DNA of 22,305 bases, taken from Candidatus Caenarcanales bacterium (GTDB lineage: Bacteria; Cyanobacteriota; Vampirovibrionia; LMEP-6097). The stretch is from assembly GCA_022447685.1 (NCBI GenBank), contig JAKVAO010000044.1, forward strand, positions 1-22,305. Direction: 5' to 3'. Of the stretch, positions 15,432 through 22,305 are shown one piece after another. Under the pieces are notes generated by a model. That model did no database searches and was not told where the DNA came from. It was given only the letters and a program-made list of their open reading frames with translations. A program made the position numbers and the translations under genes. Position 1 is the first letter of the stretch. Each line of letters starts with the position of its first letter.

Positions 15432-16031
15432 ATGAATAGAAGACAAATTATAAAAATAGCTTTAGGTTTGGTTTTAGCGAACTCAACACTACCAAGTTTT
15501 GCAATTAGTACTTTAAATGTTTTAGAGAGTCAAAGTCAAATCACTTGGTCTGGATCTAAAGGAATTAAGGCACTTGGAACTCATACTGGAACTGTTGCTG
15601 TAAAAGATGGCAAGGTTGTAATTAATGATGCAGGTGAAATCACTAAAGCTGAAATTGAGATTGATATGAGTCAAATAGATAACCATGATCTTAGTGGTGA
15701 ATGGAAAGATAAACTACTTACTCACCTAAAATCTCCAGATTTCTTTGATACTGCAAAGCACGCATCAGCGGAGTTTAAGTCTAAGAAAGTAATGAAGCTT
15801 GCAAATAACAAATATAAGTTAATCGGTGACATGACTATCAAAGGTATTAAAAGAGAGGCGGCGATTATAGGTGAATACTCTGCTGATAAAGATCATAATT
15901 TCAAAGGAACTATGAGTTTCGATAGAACGGACTTTAATATTAAATTTGGATCAGGACAGTTTTTTACTAATCTTGGCGATAAAATGATTCATGATGAGGT
16001 TAAGCTCGCATTTGATATTAAAGCTCAGTAA
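15432..16031 (+). CDS. YceI family periplasmic protein
   Basis: YceI-family proteins are exported lipocalin-like barrels that bind isoprenoid-type lipids such as polyprenyl quinones. The 199-residue protein has a signal peptide (about residues 1-24, ending LPSFA), then the family's strand pattern: SQITWSGSKGIKALGTHTG, IDMSQID, the HLKSPDFFDTAKHASAEFKS motif around residues 97-116, and MTIKGIKREAAI, ending in FDIKA. It is the first gene of an operon with a hydroquinone reductase and a pirin, and is divergent from lysR. Binding of quinone-like lipids would suit that context but is inferred. Confidence 0.93.
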   Translation: MNRRQIIKIALGLVLANSTLPSFAISTLNVLESQSQITWSGSKGIKALGTHTGTVAVKDGKVVINDAGEITKAEIEIDMSQIDNHDLSGEWKDKLLTHLKSPDFFDTAKHASAEFKSKKVMKLANNKYKLIGDMTIKGIKREAAIIGEYSADKDHNFKGTMSFDRTDFNIKFGSGQFFTNLGDKMIHDEVKLAFDIKAQ

Positions 16032-16045
16032 GATAGGTTTAGATA

Positions 16046-16099
16046 ATGATTGAGTTGTTTATGGCGTATAAGTTCAAGGCTGAGGACGACGAAACGTAG
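16046..16099 (+). other. Possible 17-codon leader ORF
   Basis: Between the yceI-like and hydroquinone reductase genes a short frame (MIELFMAYKFKAEDDET) begins at ATG 16046 and ends with TAG at 16097-16099. No clear Shine-Dalgarno precedes it. It could be a leader peptide or chance; the 105-base gap otherwise shows no strong structure. Confidence 0.15.
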
Positions 16100-16136
16100 A
16101 AATTATAGTCATAGGCAACTCTTAAAAGGTAAGAAA

Positions 16137-17081
16137 ATGGGAACACTCATAGACGGAAAATGGCAAGTAGATCATGTGAATTCATCAATGAAGAATGGTG
16201 AATTTAAAAGACAAAATTCAGTATTTAGAAATAGTATCGAGAATAAAGAAGGTGCAAAGCATCCAGCAGTAAAGGATAGGTATCATTTATATGTTTCTTA
16301 TGCTTGCCCTTGGGCTCATAGAACTCTTATAGTAAGAGCGCTTAAAGGTTTAGAAGATATTATTCCAGTATCTATTGTAAGTCCGAGAATGATGGAAAAT
16401 GGTTGGAGCTTTATCGATAAGTATCCTGATATGATCGCTGATTCAGTTAACTCTGCTAACTTTATTCGTGATCTTTATATCAAAGCAGATCCTAATGTGA
16501 ACGGCAAAGCAACTGTACCAGTACTCTGGGATAAACTCCTCAAGACTATTGTAAGTAATGAGTCTTCTGAGATTATTCGTTTTCTGAATTCTGAGTTTAA
16601 TGAACTTACTGGTAATGAATTAGATTTATATCCAGATAACTTGGCGGCTGAGATTGATGATCTTAATGAATATATTTATCCAAATATCAATAATGGTGTT
16701 TATCGCTCAGGCTTTGCGACTACTCAAGAAGCCTATGAGAAAGCAGTTCGAGAACTGTTCTCAGCTTTAGATAAAATCGATGCAAGATTAGAGGGTAAAG
16801 AATTTTTAGTCGGAGACCAGTTGACAGAAGCTGATATAAGATTGTTCACGACTTTAGTTCGTTTTGATTTGGTTTACTATAGTCACTTTAAATGTAATTT
16901 GAAGATGTTGAAGGAGTATACTAATCTTCAAAGATACACTAAGGCTTTACATAATCATGAATTAATAAAGCCTACTGTGAATTTTGATCATATTAAAACT
17001 CATTACTATTACAGCCAAAGATCTATCAACCCTACTGGAGTAGTGCCTTTAGGTCCGGGCTTGAGTTCTAGGAATTGCTAA
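16137..17081 (+). CDS. Glutathionyl-hydroquinone reductase (YqjG/ECM4 family)
   Basis: These Xi-class glutathione transferases reduce glutathionyl-hydroquinones to hydroquinones using glutathione. The catalytic Cys57 is in the signature YACPWAHR. The C-terminal helical domain has the family's QLTEADIRLFTTLVRFD stretch and the closing NPTGVVPLGP near residue 300. The protein is 314 residues with ATG 16137, about the size of E. coli YqjG (328). The frame is open upstream, but AAAGG seven bases before this ATG and the family-typical GTLIDGKW beginning support this start. It lies between the yceI-like gene and the pirin gene on the same strand. Confidence 0.93.
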   Translation: MGTLIDGKWQVDHVNSSMKNGEFKRQNSVFRNSIENKEGAKHPAVKDRYHLYVSYACPWAHRTLIVRALKGLEDIIPVSIVSPRMMENGWSFIDKYPDMIADSVNSANFIRDLYIKADPNVNGKATVPVLWDKLLKTIVSNESSEIIRFLNSEFNELTGNELDLYPDNLAAEIDDLNEYIYPNINNGVYRSGFATTQEAYEKAVRELFSALDKIDARLEGKEFLVGDQLTEADIRLFTTLVRFDLVYYSHFKCNLKMLKEYTNLQRYTKALHNHELIKPTVNFDHIKTHYYYSQRSINPTGVVPLGPGLSSRNC

Positions 17082-17123
17082 ATGTTACTGAGTTATTTAA
17101 CTAAAACTTTCAAGGAGTTTTTT

Positions 17124-17858
17124 ATGAATACTAAAAATCAAAACATCGCAAAAATAATCAGAGCCTCGGATAGAGGCTCAACTAAAATCTCATGGTTGAA
17201 TAGCTTGCATACTTTTTCTTTTGCAGATTACTATGATCCTGATAATAAAGGCTTCAAAAATTTAAGAGTTCTGAATGATGATTTCGTGGCAGCAGAGTCT
17301 GGCTTTGATTTACACCCTCATTTCAATATGGAGATTTTAACCTATGTACTTGAAGGTGAGCTGAGTCATTTCGATACGCTTGGTAATTCAGGAACTATTA
17401 AGGCTGGTGAATTTCAACTAATCTCAGGTGGTGAAGGTCTTATGCATAGTGAGCATAATAGAACTAAGTCTATGACTAGATTCTTGCAGATATGGATTAA
17501 GCCTAATGCCCGTGGTGGTGAACCTGGTTATCAGCAATCTTCAGTAGCTGATTTGGAAGTTGACAGTTTAGGATTACTGTCTGTAAGCTCGGCTATGACC
17601 CCATATTTGAATTTAAAATCTGATGTTGAGGTGAAGTTAGGGAAATTTGATGAAGCTAACAATATTGATTTAGCTGAATATGGTAAGAGAGCAGCTTATA
17701 TTCATCTAATTTCTGGTAATCTCGCATTGAAGTTCTCTGGAGATTCTGAAGAGGTGAGCTTGTTGCTTAATGAAGCTGATGGTATTGCTTTGTATGATAT
17801 TAGTGAACTTAGTTTGAGTAATAGTAAAGGTGTAGAGTATTTGTTGTTTTTGCTTTAA
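17124..17858 (+). CDS. Pirin family protein, YhaK-type bicupin
   Basis: The start is ATG 17124, six bases after AAGGAG; the frame is open to 17082 but nothing supports an earlier start. The first cupin carries the pirin metal ligands His64 and His66 (LHPHFNMEILTYVLEGEL) and His108 and Glu110 (GLMHSEHN). A second, non-metal cupin follows (about 150-244), ending LLFLL. Pirins of the YhaK type are linked to redox sensing, and some have quercetinase activity. At 244 residues it is close to the usual 230-290. It ends the yceI-GHR-pirin operon; no convincing terminator lies directly after it. Confidence 0.93.
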   Translation: MNTKNQNIAKIIRASDRGSTKISWLNSLHTFSFADYYDPDNKGFKNLRVLNDDFVAAESGFDLHPHFNMEILTYVLEGELSHFDTLGNSGTIKAGEFQLISGGEGLMHSEHNRTKSMTRFLQIWIKPNARGGEPGYQQSSVADLEVDSLGLLSVSSAMTPYLNLKSDVEVKLGKFDEANNIDLAEYGKRAAYIHLISGNLALKFSGDSEEVSLLLNEADGIALYDISELSLSNSKGVEYLLFLL

Positions 17859-17959
17859 TCCTCATAGTTAATATGTATTGTATATTAATTATTTCTAATT
17901 ATTGATTAAAAACATCGAAATAGGAGACTGAGAAAACACTAAATGTGGAATTAATATAG

Positions 17960-17994
17960 TCTAGGGTAAATAATCTAGTTTATTTAGTCCTAGA
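17960..17994 (+). terminator. Two-part hairpin just upstream of the antiporter gene
   Basis: TCTAGG pairs with CCTAGA (6 bp) and, inside a small internal loop, TAAATA pairs with TATTTA (6 bp). TTTTATT follows, and the antiporter ATG is nine bases from the stem. It may end the pirin operon transcript or act as a leader element for the antiporter. The stem is AU-rich and therefore weak. Confidence 0.4.
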
Positions 17995-18003
17995 TTTTAT
18001 TGG

Positions 18004-19875
18004 ATGGATACACACGCATTACTACATGCAATAGGTTGGACTCTCTTTGCAGCTGGGATAGCTCAATATGTGGCTTGGAAATTAAATGTTCCTTCCATTA
18101 TATTTTTGATTATTGCTGGGGTGATATTAGGGCCAATTTCTGGGCTGATTGATATATCTCTAGTTTTTGGTGATGCTTTAACGGTAATTATTGAACTTAC
18201 TGTTGTAATACTTCTTTTCGAAGGTGGCTTAAACCTGAAGTTTAAAGAACTCAAAGGCGCATCATTTGGTGTCAAGCGGCTTATTTCACTTGGCGTCTTT
18301 ATGAATGCGGTGATTTGCTCATACTGCGCTCACAAAATTGGTGGTTTGAGCTGGGAAATCAGTTGGATTATAGCTTCGATACTAGTTGTAACTGGACCTA
18401 CTGCGATTATCCCTGTACTTAGGCAGATCAATATCGATCCAAAAATCAAGAAATATTTGAAATGGGAAGCAATTATTAATGACCCTATAGGTGTATTGAT
18501 GACTATGATTAGTTATCAGTACCTAGTTTACGCTGAAGGTGGCTCTTCTTGGTTACTTATTATATGGTCGATATTTAAAGCTGTTGCTTTCTCGATCCTA
18601 GTAACTGCGATTATTGGTAGCTTTATCAAATACGTTTTCGATAAAACTCAATATCCTGATTTCTTGAAAATCCCTACTGTATTATCTTTGATATTGTTAA
18701 TCTTTATTGTTTCTAGAGAAGTCCAAGAAGGCTCGGGCTTACTTGCTGTAACCTTCCTCGGGATTTATTTCACTAATAATGAAATGTTAGTTTTCTCAGA
18801 GTTGCGAAAATTCAAAGAATCTATCAGTGTTTTTACTGTTTCGGTACTTTTTATTCTGCTTTCAGCGAATATGGATTTCAAAATCATTCAAGCACTCAAT
18901 TTTAGGCACTTTTTGTTTATTGCTGCTGTAGTTTTCTTTGTGCGTATAGCTTCTACTTATTTATCAACTCTAAGAAGTGATATGAATTGGAGAGAAGCTC
19001 TTCTAGTAGGGTGGTTTGGACCTAGAGGAATTGTCGCTGCATCTATTGCCGGTATTATTGGCTTGAGGCTTGAACTAGTTGGTTTCGAGGAAGCGAAATA
19101 TATTCTTCCTATAGTTTTCTTGGTTGTATTTGCAACTGTAATAATTCATGGGATTAGCTTTAAGTACGTTGCCCAATTATTGAAAATTTCAATTAAAGAC
19201 GGTAAAGGACTCGTGATAGTTGGCTCATCTCGTTGGGCAACAGAGTTTGCTAAAACTTTAACTGCTCATGGTGTGAAAGTACTCATAATTGATTCAAATT
19301 GGTATAAACTGAAACGTCCTCGCCAGCAAGGAATTAAAGTTCATTATGGTGAAATAGTTTTAGATATTGAAACTGGACAACTAGATCTCAGTGATTACGG
19401 CTATCTTTTAACTGCTACTGATAATAACGCTTATAATGCATATGTCTGCGGCTCTTTGGGAGAGGACTTCGGTAAGAATAATATATTTCAGTTGCCTTTG
19501 ATGGAAACTGAGAAGAGTAGAATTGAGCAATTACCTAAGAATTTTGGTGGTCAATTGTTGGCAGATAAAGAATTGTTTTATGAGAACATAAAACAGAGAA
19601 TCTATTATGGTTGGGGCTTTAAGGCGACTCAGCTCTCTAAAAAATTTAAATTCGAGGATTTCAAAAATATCGGCGATAAATTTGGTGCAACTCACTTACT
19701 AACTATTCATAAGGACAAGTCTTTAGATTTTATAACAGATTTAAATAAAACTAAGCCAAAGGCTGACGATACTATCATTAGTTTTACCAATAAGGCTCTA
19801 GATAATGTTTATTGCAAAGAAAAGATTAGGCCTAATTCCACTAAAGAATTCAAAGATACGCTAAAGAACACTTAA
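18004..19875 (+). CDS. CPA1-type cation:proton antiporter with RCK-like tail
   Basis: The N-terminal 390 residues hold about 12 membrane helices in the Na+/H+ (or K+/H+) exchanger pattern. They include TGPT at 130-133, EAIINDPIG with the conserved Asp160 at 155-162, and the WFGPRGIVAASIAG segment near residue 338. The cytoplasmic tail starts with a nucleotide-binding RCK/TrkA-N-like fold (GLVIVGSSRWATEFAKTL at about 402-419, then VLIIDSNW and VHYGEIV), and a further 130 residues follow. Such tails gate transport in response to nucleotide or pH. The ion cannot be decided from sequence. The protein is 623 residues and complete, with an ATG start and no Shine-Dalgarno; a weak hairpin precedes it. 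Confidence 0.9.
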   Translation: MDTHALLHAIGWTLFAAGIAQYVAWKLNVPSIIFLIIAGVILGPISGLIDISLVFGDALTVIIELTVVILLFEGGLNLKFKELKGASFGVKRLISLGVFMNAVICSYCAHKIGGLSWEISWIIASILVVTGPTAIIPVLRQINIDPKIKKYLKWEAIINDPIGVLMTMISYQYLVYAEGGSSWLLIIWSIFKAVAFSILVTAIIGSFIKYVFDKTQYPDFLKIPTVLSLILLIFIVSREVQEGSGLLAVTFLGIYFTNNEMLVFSELRKFKESISVFTVSVLFILLSANMDFKIIQALNFRHFLFIAAVVFFVRIASTYLSTLRSDMNWREALLVGWFGPRGIVAASIAGIIGLRLELVGFEEAKYILPIVFLVVFATVIIHGISFKYVAQLLKISIKDGKGLVIVGSSRWATEFAKTLTAHGVKVLIIDSNWYKLKRPRQQGIKVHYGEIVLDIETGQLDLSDYGYLLTATDNNAYNAYVCGSLGEDFGKNNIFQLPLMETEKSRIEQLPKNFGGQLLADKELFYENIKQRIYYGWGFKATQLSKKFKFEDFKNIGDKFGATHLLTIHKDKSLDFITDLNKTKPKADDTIISFTNKALDNVYCKEKIRPNSTKEFKDTLKNT

Positions 19876-19921
19876 ATTTAACTTTTTCTTAATTTGGGCT
19901 GGGAAATTTTTATAAAAACTT

Positions 19922-19927
19922 TATAAT
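19922..19927 (+). promoter_or_regulatory. Perfect -10 box seven bases before a GTG start
   Basis: TATAAT lies seven bases before GTG 19935, so transcription would begin at or next to the start codon. There is no Shine-Dalgarno. No good -35 is visible at the usual distance. Confidence 0.5.
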
Positions 19928-19934
19928 ATTCTTT

Positions 19935-20240
19935 GTGGAATCTTTTATAAGTCTTAAAGGAAAGATTGTAAAAGACGTCAGGTTCTCTAAGCTTAAAGCT
20001 TCAGCTGAGCGCAGTGATCCTGATGATGAATTCGTCGTCTTTCCACTTCAAGTTGATCTAAAACTTGATCAACAAAAGCATAAGTCTATCTACTATGTGT
20101 ACTTTGATAAATCTACTAATGCTCTGAGAAATCTCAAAGCAGGTTCTGTGATAGAAGTTGAAGGTATACCCTTTCTCAAAACATTGAAGAATAGATGTTT
20201 ACTATGTATTAAAGGTACAGGCTTTAAGTTTTTTATTTAG
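19935..20240 (+). CDS. Small OB-fold-like protein, 101 residues
   Basis: This is an all-beta protein with the rhythm of an OB fold: ISLKGKIVKDVRFS, FVVFPLQVDLK, YYVYFDKSTN, then LKAGSVIEVEGI and the basic closing strand RCLLCIKGTGFKFF. OB folds of this size often bind nucleic acid (PriB or single-strand binding-like), but I see no family signature, so the role is open. It starts at GTG 19935 directly after a TATAAT box. It converges on the 454-residue unknown gene with 27 bases between. Confidence 0.6.
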   Translation: MESFISLKGKIVKDVRFSKLKASAERSDPDDEFVVFPLQVDLKLDQQKHKSIYYVYFDKSTNALRNLKAGSVIEVEGIPFLKTLKNRCLLCIKGTGFKFFI

Positions 20241-20267
20241 AATATATTTTTACTAGAATATCTTGTA

Positions 20268-21632
20268 CTACTGAGTTCCATAAATCTCAGGGGCTAGGTT
20301 GTGCATAACAGGGTGATGTTCTTTACTTTCTTCATATGTTAACGCTACAGCTTGACCATCACTATTTAATTTATATAGTTGTAGCTTTCTATCACCGTTA
20401 GGGTCAGCTTCTTCTATTAGATAAGCATCCTCTCCTGCTTGATTAGTTAAAACTGCTTGGAAGCCAAATGGATTATCTGAGCCTTCATTCATTGCTGTTA
20501 CGAATGGAGGTAGGCTATTTTGTAGGCTTTGCTTTATTTCTGATAGTGTTTTTTTGTCGCCATTTTCATTAGGTATTTTGATTTCTTCGTCACCTTGCCT
20601 AATTACCATTTCACTTCTTGTCATAATACCTGGGTTTGCTTGAGGGTTATTGCCGAGTCTGATAGCTTTATCAGTTGGCAGAGCTTTATCCACGAAATCA
20701 AAGGAATTATCTACGAATCCATCGATCAGTTCTTGTCCTAATAACTTGATATCACTATATGAGACGTCACCTCCAAATAGAATTTGTGTAGTATCAACTC
20801 CACTATTATCATTTAACAAATCACCTAAGGTTTCAAAATTGTTACCATTACTTGGATCGCCTAGTTTTAGACTATTATCTATTTTTTTATTAAGGTCTAA
20901 GTTTGCCAAGTCTATTTGACCTTGGGCTGTCGCTTCTTGATATTTTTGAGAAAACTCATTTTGTTTTTCTTGTAAATATTCTGGGTCGCCTAGTTTGGAT
21001 TGGTCTATTTCCATTTCAGGAACTAATGCCTTCCAAAGTCGTGGATCATTTTGTTTTTGAACTATATTAGCCTGGTTTATAAGTACCTGACCTGTTTGTT
21101 TATTTGATTCAATAGTTTTGTTTCTCAGTTCTTCATTATTAGTCTCTTGAGTTTCTACTTGATCACCTTTATCTGGCACTCTATTGGGATCAACAAAACC
21201 CCTGGTTGCTAATAAGTTTGGAGGTGGGCTATTTGTTTTAGGGTTGGAACCTGGTTTTCCTTTTCTAGGTAGATGTTCACTTAGGTTGCTGAGTTCTTGA
21301 TCTGGTGGTGTCTGCGCTCCTTGCCCATTAATCCATTGATCATCTTTGAAAATAGCATTATGCCTAGCATTACCTAAAGTCTGTCTCAACACCATAGCTT
21401 CTTGTTTATCTAGACCTAGCCTTTCAGCAAGTATCTTATCTTCGCTATAATCTATTGTTCTCAACTCATTAAAGCTTAAAAACTCGTCTTTCCCTTTTTC
21501 TTCACGAGTTGCAACTTCAGTTATATAATTCTGAAGCTCTTGCTGCTGCTCTTCGTCGAGTTGTATATTCCTTGATTCTAGGGCTGCACTTGCCTGCCCC
21601 ATAAAACCAGCTATTGATATCCCATTTTCCAT
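20268..21632 (-). CDS. Gln/Asn/Asp-rich hypothetical protein, 454 residues
   Basis: I do not recognise this protein. It has no signal peptide or membrane segment and is strongly polar, with long low-complexity stretches (about 100-180 rich in Pro, Asn and Glu). Two places resemble calcium-binding loops: GKDEFLSFNEL at about residues 47-57 and DPNGDRKLQLYKL near residue 415, the latter with D-x-N-x-D spacing. Both are incomplete EF-hand-like loops, so this is only a hint. The ATG at 21630-21632 has TTTAAT seven bases upstream on the minus strand and no Shine-Dalgarno. It is divergent from the right-end membrane protein. Confidence 0.7.
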   Translation of the reverse strand: MENGISIAGFMGQASAALESRNIQLDEEQQQELQNYITEVATREEKGKDEFLSFNELRTIDYSEDKILAERLGLDKQEAMVLRQTLGNARHNAIFKDDQWINGQGAQTPPDQELSNLSEHLPRKGKPGSNPKTNSPPPNLLATRGFVDPNRVPDKGDQVETQETNNEELRNKTIESNKQTGQVLINQANIVQKQNDPRLWKALVPEMEIDQSKLGDPEYLQEKQNEFSQKYQEATAQGQIDLANLDLNKKIDNSLKLGDPSNGNNFETLGDLLNDNSGVDTTQILFGGDVSYSDIKLLGQELIDGFVDNSFDFVDKALPTDKAIRLGNNPQANPGIMTRSEMVIRQGDEEIKIPNENGDKKTLSEIKQSLQNSLPPFVTAMNEGSDNPFGFQAVLTNQAGEDAYLIEEADPNGDRKLQLYKLNSDGQAVALTYEESKEHHPVMHNLAPEIYGTQ

Positions 21633-21705
21633 ACATTTAATTAAACTCTAAAAGCTTTAAGTTTAAGTTAAGATCACTCAGTTTTCATTTATAATATATG
21701 TTTAG

Positions 21706-22256
21706 ATGAGAACACTTAACATCGTAGCTGGTCTTTGTTCTATTCTTACTACCTTTATGGTAGGTGTACCTATTGTTAGAAACTATCTAGAGAAAGACAA
21801 GATTAAACTTGAGGTGAATTTGGTTGGAGTTGAGAAAGCACTTGGTTCAACCTTGTATCACTATTCGGTCAATCTCACTAATAATTATTCTTATAGCGGT
21901 CAATATGGTCTTGAAATGTGCAGTATGGATGATACTTTGACTTGTAATTTTACTGACTTACTCAGACATATACGATCTAAGGAGAAATCCTTAAAGAATA
22001 GAGTTTTGGAATACTGGAAAAAGAAAACTTGTGACGATCAAGGTTGCTTCTACTTAGCTAATTTATCCTCGAAGGAAACTAATAATTGGGAGTTGACTTT
22101 GCCAGAGAAACTTACCAAAAGGTTATTTTTTAAAGTTAGAAAAAAATGGGTTATGAGACACCAGTTGTTGAGATCTCAAATACTGAATCTCAGATTTTCT
22201 TCCTTGATATGAGCCTACATCGGGATGATAGGAAGCCAGTTTATGTAGAGGAATAA
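21706..22256 (+). pseudogene. Membrane-anchored protein frameshifted at an A7 run
   Basis: The frame starting at ATG 21706 (TATAAT at 21690-21695, ten bases before it) has an N-terminal membrane helix (LNIVAGLCSILTTFMVGVPIV) and an extracytoplasmic domain with Cys pairs (EMCSMDDTLTCNF, KTCDDQGCF). It ends at TGA 22210. After the A7 run at 22140-22146 the -1 frame carries a more protein-like sequence (MGYETPVVEISNTESQIFFLDM) to a TAA at 22254-22256, ending RKPVYVEE, the same tail as the leftmost gene. The shift could be a lost base, a sequence error, or slippage: zero-frame A-AAA-AAA is a classic -1 slippery heptamer. I do not recognise the family. Confidence 0.6.
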
Positions 22257-22289
22257 TATTATCAAGTCCAGCCTCAGAATTAGACTTAT
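22230..22289. repeat. Right copy of the 60-bp inverted repeat
   Basis: This is the exact reverse complement of bases 1-60. It contains the last eight codons and stop of the shifted frame of the right-end gene and 33 downstream bases including an AATAATATTA palindrome. A weak four-base stem with a T5 tail follows it at 22288-22305, so a terminator may lie just outside. Confidence 0.95.
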
Positions 22290-22305
22290 CTTCAAGAGAT
22301 TTTTT

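Noticed and set aside
16050..16136. Upstream extension of the hydroquinone reductase frame
   Set aside because: The family's usual start is at ATG 16137, with a ribosome site before it; the upstream residues are basic and unlike the family.
1..22305. The window as a linear plasmid or phage with terminal inverted repeats
   Set aside because: The genes are ordinary chromosomal ones (recJ, lptF/G, ndh); there is no replication, capsid or telomere-resolving gene, and the right copy of the repeat is followed by 16 more bases.

Overview
The window is AT-rich DNA from a Gram-negative-type (two-membrane) bacterium. It carries an LptF/LptG-family lipopolysaccharide permease, a predicted outer-membrane beta-barrel, several exported proteins and a type 2 NADH dehydrogenase, with typical bacterial gene packing. 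No rRNA, tRNA, CRISPR, transposase or phage gene is visible, so the phylum cannot be fixed from sequence alone. Stop codons in intact genes are TAA or TAG; TGA ends only genes that are themselves doubtful or broken.

Left edge (1-2773): a 60-bp sequence that recurs in inverted orientation at the right end; an intact unknown gene ending inside it; a frameshifted unknown gene; a membrane-anchored PEGA-like protein broken by an in-frame TGA; and a DUF2891 protein whose reading frame opens upstream, across an A8 run, inside the PEGA gene. Middle left (2777-9340): recJ, a large unknown protein with an internal 40-residue duplication, a HAD phosphatase resembling trehalose-phosphatases, and an LptF/G permease.

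Metal-type region (9360-12796): an orphan C/A-rich stretch ending in a terminator-like hairpin, a DoxX protein, a MerR-type dyad operator in front of an exported His/Asp-rich protein, a MerR regulator with ZntR-like cysteines, an outer-membrane protein whose predicted mature end starts CACGGH, and a glutamine amidotransferase. Quinone/redox region (13084-17858): type 2 NADH dehydrogenase and, divergent from a LysR regulator, the operon yceI-like, glutathionyl-hydroquinone reductase, pirin/YhaK. The DoxX, LysR, hydroquinone reductase and pirin set resembles the E. coli yqjF/yhaJ/yqjG/yhaK set. One LysR-side dyad shares its GTTC...GAAC core with the dyad before the doxX gene.

Right edge (18004-22305): a CPA1-type cation/proton antiporter with a nucleotide-binding tail, a small OB-like protein, a Gln/Asn-rich unknown, and a membrane-anchored protein frameshifted at an A7 run whose corrected tail ends in the same eight residues as the leftmost gene. 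Two trends run through the window: convergent genes end almost on top of each other, and many genes start about 5-10 bases after a TATAAT-like box with no Shine-Dalgarno sequence.
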